64,000 nt of DNA. It comes from Escarpia spicata (Eukaryota > Annelida > Polychaeta > Sabellida > Siboglinidae). Below are positions 25,775-56,557 of the stretch, piece by piece. The stretch is taken from contig OZ023210.1 in the NCBI GenBank assembly GCA_963995525.1, forward strand, positions 1,798,163 to 1,862,162, given 5' to 3'. Position numbers and translations under genes: made by a program. How positions within the stretch are numbered: the stretch's first letter is position 1; each line of letters opens with the position of its first letter. The notes beneath the pieces are model-generated. The model was not told the origin of the DNA. It was given only the letters and a program-made list of their open reading frames with translations, and made no database searches.

Positions 25775-28700
25775 TACTGCTCGTGGATGAAGCTGAAAAA
25801 GACGGTTCAATAATAGACCCTGTAGTCTGTGGAAACGCTGTGGACGCTAGCGCCCCCTAGCGTATTACACAATACTACATTAGACGTTCATCACTTGTGC
25901 TGATGTAGTGTAACAAAGTGACTCGTATCTGATTCCATATCTTAACAGTTATATGCCGATAAATTGCCTTCGGCTCACTTAAAGTATGGTTATGTATATT
26001 TTATCAGTACATTTGATTACTGATCTTTATGTGTTTGGAATTGTTTCATATACATTTTCTTTGAAGTGTTCAAAACTGAAAAGCCAATAGCAAAATTTGG
26101 GAATCGGATGCCAATATGATGTTTGTACACATTTGTATAGTGAAACATTTCCCAAGATTAAATCGCATAATTGAATTATGATTTCGCATTTCTTCGAAAT
26201 GTTAATGTTTGCACATCCTTTTTTCGCATTCAACATATAAATATTAAATCAACCTCGTTTGTTAATCCTTTTTAAACTAATGTGTACTTGTAGAATAAAC
26301 ACGTTGACAGTAGGCCTGTAATGTCCGCCAACTTACGTTTAATCAGCCCGACACTTTGTACGCAGTATGAATGTTGAGATCGCGACACGTCTACAAAAGA
26401 TTCAAATTGTAAATATATACTGGCGACGTTTACCGCATTTTGCTGGAATTTTGGCACGACCGGTCCGGTTTCCGCGATATTCAACGAAGTTCGGCGAAGT
26501 GTTCCGGGAAGTTGAACTGATTGAGCGAACTTCCTGCTAATGATTACCAGCTTTAGCGTGATATGGTAACGGAACAACAGACTCTGTCGATGAAGTGGAT
26601 TGTTGTTTAGAAGAAATATAAAGTTATTGTTTTGATCGGTTATTAATAGCTCAGATATGTTTCGTTCACTGTATCCTTATCTTTGAACATATGTATGTGG
26701 GTGCACCTGCGTATGTGGGCGGGTGTCCGTGCGTGCGTACGTACGTGCGTAGGCCTACATAGTGAATGTGAAATTCTTTCATTCCTGACGAAGCCAGCCG
26801 CATTGCTGTAGGCAGCAGATGAACATCGCGTCTTTATCTTAAATAGATGGATTGCACAATAGCTGATCATCAAACAACAGTTAGCAGGTTTGAAGTAAGA
26901 TCTGCAGGCCAGTCTTCCAGGGCGGTTCCCTTCCCTCCGTGTGTCTCCCGGAGTCTACGCCACCAACCTCCCGGGCGATTCCTTAGGTGCGCGTCTCGCT
27001 TCAGTAAATAAACAACTAATTAGCAGATTAGCCCAGTCCACGCGGGGTCGAGATGTGATTATGTGTTCGTCACTGACGCTGGAACATACGGCTGCAGGAC
27101 GCGAGCGCAAGGGTTTTGACGCGCAACTTTGATAAATATTAATGTTTGACCTGCACTATTTAGTAGATCCGACAAAATATCGGGTTAACCTTGTCATCGT
27201 AAAGATGCGGTGATGAGTCGGTGCTGGTCGGGTTATCCTCCGACTGTCTGGTACATCTTATCGACTGCCAGCACAGGTTGACGTACGACGCCTCTTTGGC
27301 CAGATAGTAGCCTATGATGAATGACATGTTGATAGCTCCTTTCATTCGTGCTGTAACAACATGATCAAAGGCAGGAGGAACGTGTGCGTGGTGTGTGTGT
27401 TCGCGCGCGCGCGTGCGAGCTACCGTGCGTTCGGTTGTACGTGTGTGCATTTAAATATATATTTTTTAACATAAAGTTCTTTAATATGCGCTACAAAGTC
27501 AAAGTTCTTCATCCACAAAATAAAGTCACCATAACACTGACAACAGTGTTGCACGTGTAGGGCGGCATGAGGAGATATTTATATATTCGGTGGCAGGAAG
27601 TTCCATACACAAGACCTGTTGTTTTGATTACTTTTATAATGCAATTCTGACAACAGATGGCCATTCCGCAGCAGATTGGACGATGTCCGATGTTTGTCAG
27701 TCGTCGACCGTCTGTGTAGTCGAGAGGTTATCCAGTACCCCACACTCAGTCTCCGCCCTACGGGACGTCGTTCCCGAGAGAGCCCGATAGCCTATCTTCA
27801 AGTGCGATCTGTTTCCAAAGATTCAACGCGCAGCGCTTGCGAATTTTCGAGAAAAAGCGTCGGGTTGAAGCAGTGCTCGGAGAAGTCCTTTCCCAACAAT
27901 AAGGCCGCAAACGGACGATGCTTAATCTCGCGTAAAACATGCCATGACAGGCCACAGTTGCAAAATGTCGGTGGCCGAACTATCTGTGGCGTTAGTGGTT
28001 AGGTAGTCGGACGAGTTGAACCAGCTTGAACGCGCTGCGCTAGATATGCGCAATTCACATGTGTATGAGATTATCTCATCGCAGAAAACGAAAGCATTTT
28101 AAACCATCTTAGAAAGTCGGACTCTCCTGAAACTAATGTTCGAATCTTCTTGCTGCCGCCTGGCATACGTCCTTCCCGTTGTCTCATTTATCTCGGCTGT
28201 GTCCACCTTACGGCTGTGTCCACCTTGCGGCTGTGTCCACCTTACGGCTGTGTCCACCTTACGACTGTGTCCACCTTACGGCTGTGTCCACCTTGCGGCT
28301 GTGTCCACCTTACGGCTGTGTCCACCTTACGGCTGTGTCCACCTTGCGGCTGTGTCCACCTTGCGGCTGTGTCCATCTTACGGCTGTGTCCATCTTGCGG
28401 CTGTGTCCACCTTATGGCTGTGTCCACCTTGCGGCAGTGTCCACCTTGCGGCTGTGTCCACATTGCGGCTGTGTCCACCTTACGGCTGTATCCACCTTAC
28501 GGCTGTGTCCACCTTACGGCTGTGTCCACCTTGCTGCTGTGTCCACCTTGCTGCTGTGTCCACCTTGCTGCTGTGTCCACCTTGTGCTGTGTCCACCTTA
28601 CGGCTGTGTCCACCTTACGGCTGTGTCCACCTTACGGCTGTGTCCACCTTGCTGTTGTGTCCACCTTGCTGCTGGGTCCACCTTGCGGCTGTTTCCACCT

Positions 28701-30063
28701 TGTGGCTGTGTCCACCTTGCGGCAGTGTCCACCTTACGGCTGTGTCCACCTTACGGCTGTGTCCACCTTACGGCTGTGTCCACCTTGCGGCTCTGTCCAC
28801 CTTACGGCTGTGTCCACCTTGCTGCTGTGTCCACCTTACGGCTGTGTCCACCTTACGGCTGTGTCCACCTTACGGCTGTGTCCACCTTGCTGCTGTGTCC
28901 ACCTTGCTGCTGTGTCCACCTTGCGGCTGTTTCCACCTTGCGGCTGTGTCCACCTTGCGGCTGTGTCCACCTTACGGCTGTGTCCACCTTACGGCTGTGT
29001 CCACCTTACGGCTGTGTCCACCTTGCTGTTGTGTCCACCTTGCTGCTGGGTCCACCTTGCGGCTGTTTCCACCTTGTGGCTGTGTCCACCTTGCGGCAGT
29101 GTCCACCTTACGGCTGTGTCCACCTTACGGCTGTGTCCACCTTACGGCTGTGTCCACCTTACGGCTGTGTCCACCTTGCGGCTCTGTCCACCTTACGGCT
29201 GTGTCCACCTTGCTGCTGTGTCCACCTTACGGCTGTGTCCACCTTACGGCTGTGTCCACCTTACGGCTGTGTCCACCTTGCTGCTGTGTCCACCTTGCTG
29301 CTGTGTCCACCTTGCGGCTGTTTCCACCTTGCGGCTGTGTCCACCTTGCGGCTGTGTCCACCTTACGGCTGTGTCCACCTTACGGCTGTGTCCACCTTAC
29401 GGCTGTGTCCACCTTGCTGTTGTGTCCACCTTGCTGCTGGGTCCACCTTGCGGCTGTTTCCACCTTGTGGCTGTGTCCACCTTGCGGCAGTGTCCACCTT
29501 ACGGCTGTGTCCACCTTACGGCTGTGTCCACCTTACGGATGTGTCCACCTTGCGGCTCTGTCCACCTTACGGATGTGTCCACCTTGCTGCTGTGTCCACC
29601 TTACGGCTGTGTCCACCTTACGGCTGTGTCCACCTTACGGCTGTGTCCACCTTACGGCTGTGTCCACCTTGCGGCTGTGTCCACCTTGCTGCTGTGTCCA
29701 CCTTGCGGCTGTTTCCACCTTACGGCTGTGTCCACCTTACGGTTGTGTCCACCTTACGGCTGTGTCCACCTTGCGGCTGTGTCCACCTTGCGGCTGTGTC
29801 CACCTTGCGGCTGTGTCAACCTTGCGGCTGTGTCCACCTTGCGGCTGTGTCCACCTTGCGGCTGTGTCCACCTTACGGCTGTGTCCACCTTACGGCTGTG
29901 TCCACCTTACGGCTGTGTTCACCTTACGGCTGTGTCCACCTTGCGGCATACGTGGACTTAGTGGATACAAATACCTTTCGCGTAGTTACATCTTGCACAT
30001 TGGCTTAATTCTTTGTAGAGACGTTGACTACAATATGGACAGTGCGCGGTCTCGAGGACCTGT
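25775..30063. repeat. Tandem segmental duplication, copy 1 (4.29 kb)
   Basis: From TACTGCTCGTGGATGAAGC to the GAGGACCTGT just before 30064, this copy matches 30064-34068 in order and orientation at high identity. It contains the 17-bp minisatellite (28195-29950) near its right end. It lacks the LINE fragment and the expanded GTGTGC array of copy 2. No recognisable gene lies in it; open frames such as 27676-28002 occur in both copies only because of the duplication. Confidence 0.95.
28195..29950. repeat. 17-bp minisatellite, about 103 copies, higher-order units
   Basis: The unit is CGGCTGTGTCCACCTTR (17 bp), with CTG, CAG and TTT variants. A variant block containing CTGCTGGGTCC begins at 28669, 29043 and 29434, spacings of 374 and 391 bp (22 and 23 units), showing higher-order amplification. 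All three forward frames are open for about 600 codons. Confidence 0.97.
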
Positions 30064-30640
30064 TACTGCTCGTGGATGAAGCTGAAAAAGACGGTTCATT
30101 AATAGACCCTGTAATCTGTTAAAACGCTGTGGACGCTAGCGCCCCCTAGCGTATTACACAATACTACATTAGACGTTCATCACTCGTGTTGATGTAGTGT
30201 AGTAAAGTGACTCGTATCTGATTCCATATCTTAACAGTTATATGCCGATAAATTCCCTTCGGCTCACTTAAAGTAATGTTATGTATATTTTATCAGTACA
30301 TTTGATTACTGATCCTTATATGTTTGGAATAGTTTCATATACATTTTCTTTGAAGTGTTCAAAACTGAAAAGCCAATAGCAAAATTTGGGAATCGGATGT
30401 CAATGTATTGTTTGTACACTTTTGAATAGTGAAACATTTTCCAAGATTAAATCGCATAATTGAATTATGATTTCGCATTTCTTCGAAATTTTAAAGTTTG
30501 CACATCCTTTTTTGGATTCAACATATAAATATTACACCAGCCTCGTTTGTTAATCCTTTTTAAACTAATGTGTACTTATAGAATAAACACGTTGACAGTA
30601 GGCCTGCACTGTCCACCAACTTACGTTTAATCAGCCCGAT

Positions 30641-31284
30641 ACCGGCGTAGGATCAACCCGTAGATTTATCCTACGCCGCCCACGGAGTGACAGCGCCATG
30701 CCTCTGTTGTGCATTCTTCACTGGCTGCCTGTAGCACACAGAATCGACTTTAAGCTATTAGTGTTTACATATAAAGCTGTGCATGGCGATGCCCCGAAAT
30801 ATTTATGCGACCTTGTATGCCCATACAAACCTACAAGAGCCTGCGCTCTACCAACAATAACATGTTAACTGTCTTGCGGACTCATGTCAAAGCTGGGGAC
30901 AGTTCGTTTGCGGTCGCCGCGGCGACTTTGTGGAACACTTTGCCTAATGACATTAAAACGTCTGATTGTCTCTCTACTTTCAAGGCACGCTTAAAGATTC
31001 ATTTTTTATTTTATACCTACATGTACATTAGTTCAGTTAAATGAATTGGCAATGACTTATTTCTACATAGAACTGTAGCTATGATCATTATTTTAGTATA
31101 TTTGTTTAATTACTGTATTTATTTGTATTTTAATAATATTAATTTTATAAGAATTTCTTTTAGAAAATGCATGTTTATTTACTCATCATTATTACCTCTA
31201 TCTGGGTTCTCCATGTTATAAAGCGCCACGAACAAATTACAATTGGATCTGGCGCTATATTAAATAAAATATATTATTATTATT
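30641..31284 (+). mobile_element. L2/CR1-type LINE 3' fragment, inserted in duplication copy 2
   Basis: Translation from 30698 gives LHWLPVAHRIDFKLLVFTYK and KAVHGDAPKYLCDLV, then after a one-base frame change near 30830 gives LRSTNNNML...LWNTLPNDIK...FKARLKIHF. This is the characteristic C-terminal tail of L2/CR1-type LINE proteins. The 3' end has GCGCTATATTAAATAAAATA followed by ATT repeats, typical of these elements. Copy 1 of the duplication has the uninterrupted site (at about 26373), giving precise insertion edges. Confidence 0.85.
30698..31044 (+). pseudogene. Broken LINE ORF2 tail
   Basis: The coding remnant runs LHWLPV to the TGA at 31042-31044. It needs a frame change near 30825-30835, where the first frame reaches a stop after TITC while the conserved LRSTNNN tail resumes in another frame. 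It lacks the endonuclease and RT core, so it is dead. Confidence 0.75.
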
Positions 31285-32310
31285 ACTTTGTACGCAGTAT
31301 GAATGTTGAGATCGCGACACGTCTACAAAAGATTCAAATTGTAAATATATACTGGCGACGTTTACCGCATTTTGCTGAAATTTTGGCACGACCGGTCCGG
31401 TTTCCGCGATATTCAACGAAGTTCGGCGAAGTGTTCCGGGAAGTTGAACTGATTGAGCGAACTTCCTGCTAATGATTACCAGCTTTAGCGTGATATGGTA
31501 ACGGAACAACAGACTCTATCGATGAAGTGGATTGTTGTTTAGAAGAAATATAAAGTTATTGTTGTGATCGGTTATTAACAGCTCAGACATGTTTCGTTCA
31601 CTGTATCCTTATCTTTGAACATATGTATGTGGGTGCACCTGCGTATGTGGGCGGGTGTCCGTGCGTGCGTACGTACGTGCGTAGGCCTACATAGTGAATG
31701 TGAAATTCTTTCATTCCTGACGAAGCCAGCCGCATTGCTGTAGGCAGCAGATGAACATCGCGTCTTTATCTTAAATAGATGGATTGCACAATAGCTGATC
31801 ATCAAACAACAGTTAGCAGGTTTGAAGTAAGATCTGCAGGCCAGTCTTCCAGGGCGGTTCCCTTCCCTCCGTGTGTCTCCCGGAGTCTACGCCACCGACC
31901 TCCCGGGCGATGCCTTAGGCGCGCGTCTCACATCAATAAATAAACAACTAATTAGCAGATTAGCCCAGTCCACGCGGGGTCGAGATGTGATTATGTGTTC
32001 GTCACTGACGCTGGAACATACGGCTGCAGGACGCGAGCGCAAGGGTTTTGACGCGCAACTTTGATAAATATTAATGTTTGACCTGCACTATTTAGCAGAT
32101 CCGACAAAATATCGGGTTAACCTTGTCATCGTAAAGATGCGGTGATGAGTCGGTGCTGGTCGGGTTATCCTCCGACTGTCTGGTACATCTTATCGACTGC
32201 CAGCACAGGTTGACGTACGACGCCTCTTTGGCCACATAGTAGCCTATGATGAATGACATGTTGATAGCTCCTTTCATTCGTGCTGTAACAACATGATAAA
32301 AGGCAGGAGG

Positions 32311-32490
32311 AATGTGTGCGTGTGCGTGTGCGTGTGCGTGTGCGTGTGCGTGTGCGTGTGCGTGTGCGTGTGCGTGTGCGTGTGCGTGTGCGTGTGCGTG
32401 TGCGTGTGCGTGTGCGTGTGCGTGTGCGTGTGCGTGTGCGTGTGCGTGTGCGTGTGCGTGTGCGTGTGCGTGTGCGTGTGCGTGTGCGTG
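32311..32490. repeat. (GTGTGC)n hexanucleotide array, about 30 copies
   Basis: Perfect GTGTGC repeat. The matching site in duplication copy 1 (about 27380-27415) has only a few GTGTGC/GTGTGT units, so the expansion came after duplication or was lost there. Confidence 0.98.
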
Positions 32491-33300
32491 TGTGTTCGCG
32501 CGCGCGCGTGCGAGTTAGCGTGCGTTCGGTTGTATGTATGTGCATTTAAATATGTATTTGTTATCGTAAAGTTCTTTAATATGCGCTACAAAGTCAAAGG
32601 TGGGGGTTCTTCATCCATTCAGTAAAGTCACCATAACACTGACAACAGTATTGCACGTGTAGGGCGGCATGAGGAGATATTCATATATTCGGCGGCAGGA
32701 AGTTCCATACACAAGACCTGTTGTTTTGATTAATTTTATAATGCAATTCTGACAACAGATGGCCATTCCGCAGCAGATTGGACAATGTCCGATGTTTGTC
32801 AGTCGTCGACAGTGTGTGTAGTCGAGAGGTTACCCAGTACCCCACACTCAGTCTCCGCGCTACGGGACGTCGTTCCCGAGAGAGAGCGGCCTATTTTCAA
32901 GTGCGATCTGTTTCCAAAGATTCAACGTGCAGCGCTTGCGAATTATCGAGAAAAAGCGTCGGGGTGAAACAGTGCTCGGAGAAGTCCTTTCCCAACAATA
33001 AGGCCGCAAACGGACGATGCTTAATCTCGCGTAAAACATGCCATGACAGGCCACAGTTGCGAAATGTCGGTGGCCGAAATATCTGTGGCGTTAGTGGTTA
33101 GGTAGTCGGACGAGTTGAACCAGCTTGAACGCGCTGGCGCTAGATTTGTACGATTCACATGTACACGTATATGAGATTATCTCATCACAGAAAACGAAAG
33201 CATTGTAAACCATCTTAGAAAGTCGGACTCTCCTGAAACTAATGTTCGAATCTTCTTGCTGCCGCCTGGCATACGTCCTTCCCGTTGTCTCATTTATCTC

Positions 33301-33955
33301 GGCTGTGTCCACCTTACGGCTGTGTCCACCTTACGGCTGTGTCCACCTTACGGCTGTGTCCACCTTGCGGCTGTGTCCACCTTACGGCTGTGTCCACCTT
33401 GCGGCTGTGTCCATCTTACGGCTGTGTCCATCTTACGGCTGTGTCCATCTTGCGGCTGTGTCCACTTTGCGGCTGTGTCCACCTTACGGCTGTGTCCACC
33501 TTGCGGCAGTGTCCACCTTGCGGCTGTGTCCATCTTACGGCTGTGTCCACCTTGCGGCTGTGTCCACCTTGCGGCTGTGTCCACCTTACGGCTGTGTCCA
33601 CCTTGCGGCTGTTTCCACCTTGCGGCTGTGTCCACCTTGCGGCTGTGTCCACCTTGCGGCTGTGTCCACCTTACGGCTGTGTCCACCTTGCGGCTGTGTC
33701 CACCTTGCGGCTGTGTCCACCTTGCGGCTGTGTCCACCTTGCGGCTGTGTCCACCTTACGGCTGTGTCCACCTTGCGGCTGTGTCCACCTTGCGGCTGTG
33801 TCCACCTTGCGGCTGTGTCCACCTTGCGGTTGTGTCCACCTTGCGGCTGTGTCCACCTTACGGCTGTGTCCACCTTGCTGCTGTGTCCACCTTGCTGCTG
33901 TGTCCACCTTACGGCTGTGTCCACCTTACGGCTGTGTCCACCTAGCGGCATACGT
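33301..33955. repeat. 17-bp minisatellite, about 38 copies (copy 2)
   Basis: Same unit and flanks as 28195-29950 but about 65 units shorter and without the CTGCTGGGTCC higher-order blocks. Confidence 0.97.
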
Positions 33956-34068
33956 GGACTTAGTGGATGCAAATAGCTTTCGCGTAGTTACATCTTGCAC
34001 ACTGGCTTAATTCTTTGTAGAGACGTTGACTATAATATGCACAGTGCGCGGTCTCGAGGACCAGTTAC

Positions 34069-35616
34069 CGTGCTATAGAGGAAACAAAGCTTTCTACAAA
34101 TGCTGACAACGTTGCTTCTGGTCATATTTATTATATTAATTCAACTCTATTGTTTTATGTTAATGTAAAAACAATCTTGTGTTTATAATACCGAGGAAAA
34201 TTAAGCAAATCATATCGAAATGCTTAAGTTATAGGAGTATATACTATGCACGGAGTTGATAGTCTTTAGCAACGGTAAACAACGCATTTATTTCAACAAA
34301 TGCATATTAACAAAACATCCAAAGCGACTTATTCAAAACGAAGGCGCCAAAACACGAAATCATTGCACGTAGAACTAGTAATCTTCGTTTGCACTTATGG
34401 TAAACGTCCACGGTAACAGACTGCCTGATCGTTGTATTACTTTCGACGTCTCCTTCCGCAGAAACGCACTTTTTATTAGAGGTTCTGCTTTAGATACTCA
34501 TCATTCTTCGCAGCACTCGCCCGTGACAGGTCTCCGTGATATTCTAGTTTGACTGAGAGAAATGGGATCGATCCCTGTGCATCGCGTTAGCTGTAGTTAT
34601 AAGATATAGGCCTAATACTGATGCTTCCGATAATGTTCCGAAAATAGAAATCATGAATAGCTGAATCGACTTCTTTCCAACCAACGGAATTTAGTCACAT
34701 CATTGTGTATACTCTGACACGTCATCAAAACGTTAACATTGTCGCTAACAATAAAACAGACAGTTATCCTACCCCATAGCAAATAGTAGTTATTTGTTAA
34801 CACATGATAACAAATACCAGCAATATCGTTTTGTCTTCCGAATTCTACAAAATACGTCCTAATGCAGTGCATCAGCGCTACAACGGACAAAAATCGCAAC
34901 AAAACTAGCGGGTAATGGTGTCATTCCGCCAAGATGCCACACCCCGTCAAACGGCGATCATCCATTTAGTTTGCGCTTGACGCGGTAGAAATAACGAGAT
35001 GTGGATGCCGTCTCGGTGATTCAGGACCGAGTTCGCCACAGAGGCCCAGCGGGTAGTGTGTTGCGGGGGTTGGCAGCATGGCGGGGAACGATACACCTAG
35101 TCTAATGGGCTTAGATTCACCGTGGGATGTCAATTGCTCGGAAAACTGTTTTCTTCCGGTAATAAAAGAGCGTGTTGTCACGGCAAATAACTTAAACTGA
35201 CGTAAAGATAATCCAGATCGTTCAAAGTGCCGTATATGCTACGGTCAGGCGTTGTGAGACTATTTAAAGATGCCGTTTAATTTGAAACGAAGCGTAATCC
35301 TGTGTTAGTCCAGCAGTAATTCAGATCGCTTGGTGTATAGCAATAACACATAATTATAATCAACAAATCCAAAACCGACCCGAACTTCTATTCTTTGTTG
35401 AAAGTTGCCATTAACGAGTTTATTAGGTCGATATATGCATCAAAACTCACTTTCTTTTGTTCTTCTGTTAAGAAGAGGTTAATTTTTTAAAGATGTACCG
35501 TAGAGGCCGACACTGTGTTACAGTAAACAGCACAGCAAAGACAGCATTATAATTTTGCAAGAATAAAAACGATGGCTGACACGATACCAATTTTCAAATG
35601 TATAATGCATGGGCAT

Positions 35617-35677
<61 letters not shown>
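34069..35677. other. No gene recognised; (TA)n at 35620-35677
   Basis: AT-rich DNA without recognisable coding segments, ending in a TA microsatellite that runs into the palindrome. Confidence 0.55.
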
Positions 35678-35680
<3 letters not shown>

Positions 35681-35758
35681 ATAATAAAATAATTACACAG
35701 TTATATTTAATATATATATATATATTAAATATAACTGTGTAACTATTTTATTATAACA
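35678..35758. repeat. 81-bp near-perfect palindrome
   Basis: Arms of about 40 bp (left GTTATAATAAAATAATTACA..., right ...TATTTTATTATAAC) pair with one mismatch and essentially no loop. The centre is TA-rich near 35718, and the palindrome follows a TA microsatellite. It could be a snap-back MITE or a cruciform-prone site. Confidence 0.9.
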
Positions 35759-37140
35759 CTTTGGCAGTTCAACTGTGGTTTAAATATTCACAATATCTTA
35801 ATATTATCATTATGTTACCGTTATTTGTTTAATTTAATGTATCGGCTCAAATATTATGTATATATCTTAAACGTAGTAGTAGGTAATTTTACCGGCTTAA
35901 ATGATATGCCTATATGATACGTGGGCATTCCAACCCGGTTAAATTAAATAAACAACCATTATACAGATATTATAATATAATCTATGCATTTGTATCTTTA
36001 ATTCGATTACACACCTCCACGTTAGCGCCCATTGACGGCCATGGACCATTACGTATTTATTCAACACCCACGCACAGACTGAACAATTCTCCTAACCTCC
36101 TACGCGTGTTCCTTGAATACCCGTGGACAAAACTGAGTAGTTATTTAAAGTGTGCAAATTGAAATCGAGTGTACCTCCCGTGGTACTTTTATTCCATAGC
36201 GGCCTATTTCGACGATGCCACGATGAGCAGAATACGCAAGGAAAATTCAGTACTGCAGCGTGTAATTTCAGGAGATGGCACTGGGCCGCGGCCTCCGTTG
36301 GTTTTGGGATACAACACACACGTGAATAACCCGTTGGACAATTACACGGTGGGATGATAACATAATGGGTGACTAAGCTTCAACGATCGCATTTTCACTT
36401 ATATCCACTTATATTTAAAATGAGTTTCGAGTAAAAGTTGGCATCAGCAACTGCACGTGTCGGTAATGTTCAAACGGGCTTTTTGAGTCGGTGGCGTTTC
36501 GTTTTCAAAGCGGATCTATTAGACTGTAAAATAGTTGCAAGACGCGGGCTATTAGTAACTGACCCGTTCGTACCAACGCGTAGACCACCTTGGCGTGGCC
36601 ACCCCGTCATCGCTGTATTACGACATGCCAGTCATCTAGGCACAGAGCATAAGTGGAACATCAGCGCCTTATTTACATTCTCCGTCATTAGTAGTGACTA
36701 TCCCAAGAGCAGTCGCAGTAGCAGGAATAAAACCTGGACATACCCTAAGATATATAAATAAATAAATCAATCAATCAATCAATCAATTAATTAATCAATC
36801 AATCAATTAATCAATCAATCAGTCAATATGTGCTCTCCGCCCAGTCCTTAAAGCCCGGTATGCGGCTAGCCACAATACTGTCTGTCGATATTTGTTCTCC
36901 TTCCGTCAAGAGGCCATCCATTTATTTAATCAATGTTTTTTTTATACGTTCTTTAGAATCTCGTTCAGGACCGAAAAGTCAAAAGACGAAAGGTTTGATC
37001 GTGACAGATGACCAGAAATGCGTATTTTTAATCACTTTTCAACTACTTTTGTACATGTTTGTCCTCGTTCGTCGACTCCACACAGCGTATGGCCAAAGAG
37101 CATTTGAAAGTGGGTAAGTGTGGCATCTTAAAACAGAGCG
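35759..37140. other. No gene recognised; (AATC)n at about 36760-36830
   Basis: Unrecognised DNA upstream of the receptor gene, with a tetranucleotide repeat at 36760-36830. Confidence 0.5.
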
Positions 37141-37595
37141 GTGATGCTTCATCATCGCCTGCAATATCAGGTCTACGTCGCTGCCAGGGCGCCTATCATC
37201 GTGAGCGCCTCTCTCTCCTCCGTCCGCCCGTCCCGGCACTCTGGCCGACTCAGCGCCGCTCCTGGGCCGAGCCACCGAATGCGAAGGTCGCCGAATGCGA
37301 AGGTCGGCGGAACGGCAATTCTATCAGCGGCCGCCCAGCGAGCCGCTCATGCACCTTTCAGTATCCCGGTGGTGCTGATTAAAGTGGCACATAGTTGTCT
37401 GCTGACGCTCTCCGGATTGACTCGCCCGGCTGATGTACCGCCGTCTGCCGTCGTAATTGTCACTCCGTCGCTGCCGGGATCAGACGGACTCTGGTTGCTC
37501 CGTGCTCCACGGTGGATGTGTTCCAGAAGACACGCGAGCCAATGTCTGCCCGACTTGTCCACGATGCCCGACGTCATGACCGCTAGCAGTCTCGG
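37141..37595 (+). promoter_or_regulatory. GC-rich putative 5' UTR/promoter region with overlapping uORF
   Basis: This stretch is clearly richer in G, C and CpG than its surroundings and ends at the receptor start codon. Two upstream ATGs (37564 and 37576) share one frame that differs from the receptor frame. That frame stops at 37633-37635, so it overlaps the main start. No TATA box was seen and the transcription start is unknown. The call is inferred from position and composition. Confidence 0.4.

Positions 37596-56557
<18,962 letters not shown>

Larger units (their letters stand above)
30064..34068. repeat. Tandem segmental duplication, copy 2 (4.0 kb)
   Basis: Second copy of 25775-30063. 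Differences are a LINE fragment inserted at 30641-31284, a GTGTGC hexanucleotide expansion at 32311-32490, and a shorter 17-bp array (33301-33955). Point differences are scattered at a few percent by eye. Confidence 0.95.

Noticed and set aside
27676..28002. 108-codon frame, repeated at 32778-33101
   Set aside because: Shared only because of the segmental duplication; reading-frame differences between copies show no sign of coding constraint that I can judge, and no domain is recognised.
28136..30079. 647-, 603- and 609-codon Cys/Leu/Pro-rich frames, and the copies at 33242-34010
   Set aside because: They arise from the 17-bp minisatellite without stops in any frame, not from a cysteine-rich protein gene.
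34966..35181. 71-codon reverse frame
   Set aside because: No recognisable domain, and length within chance expectation.
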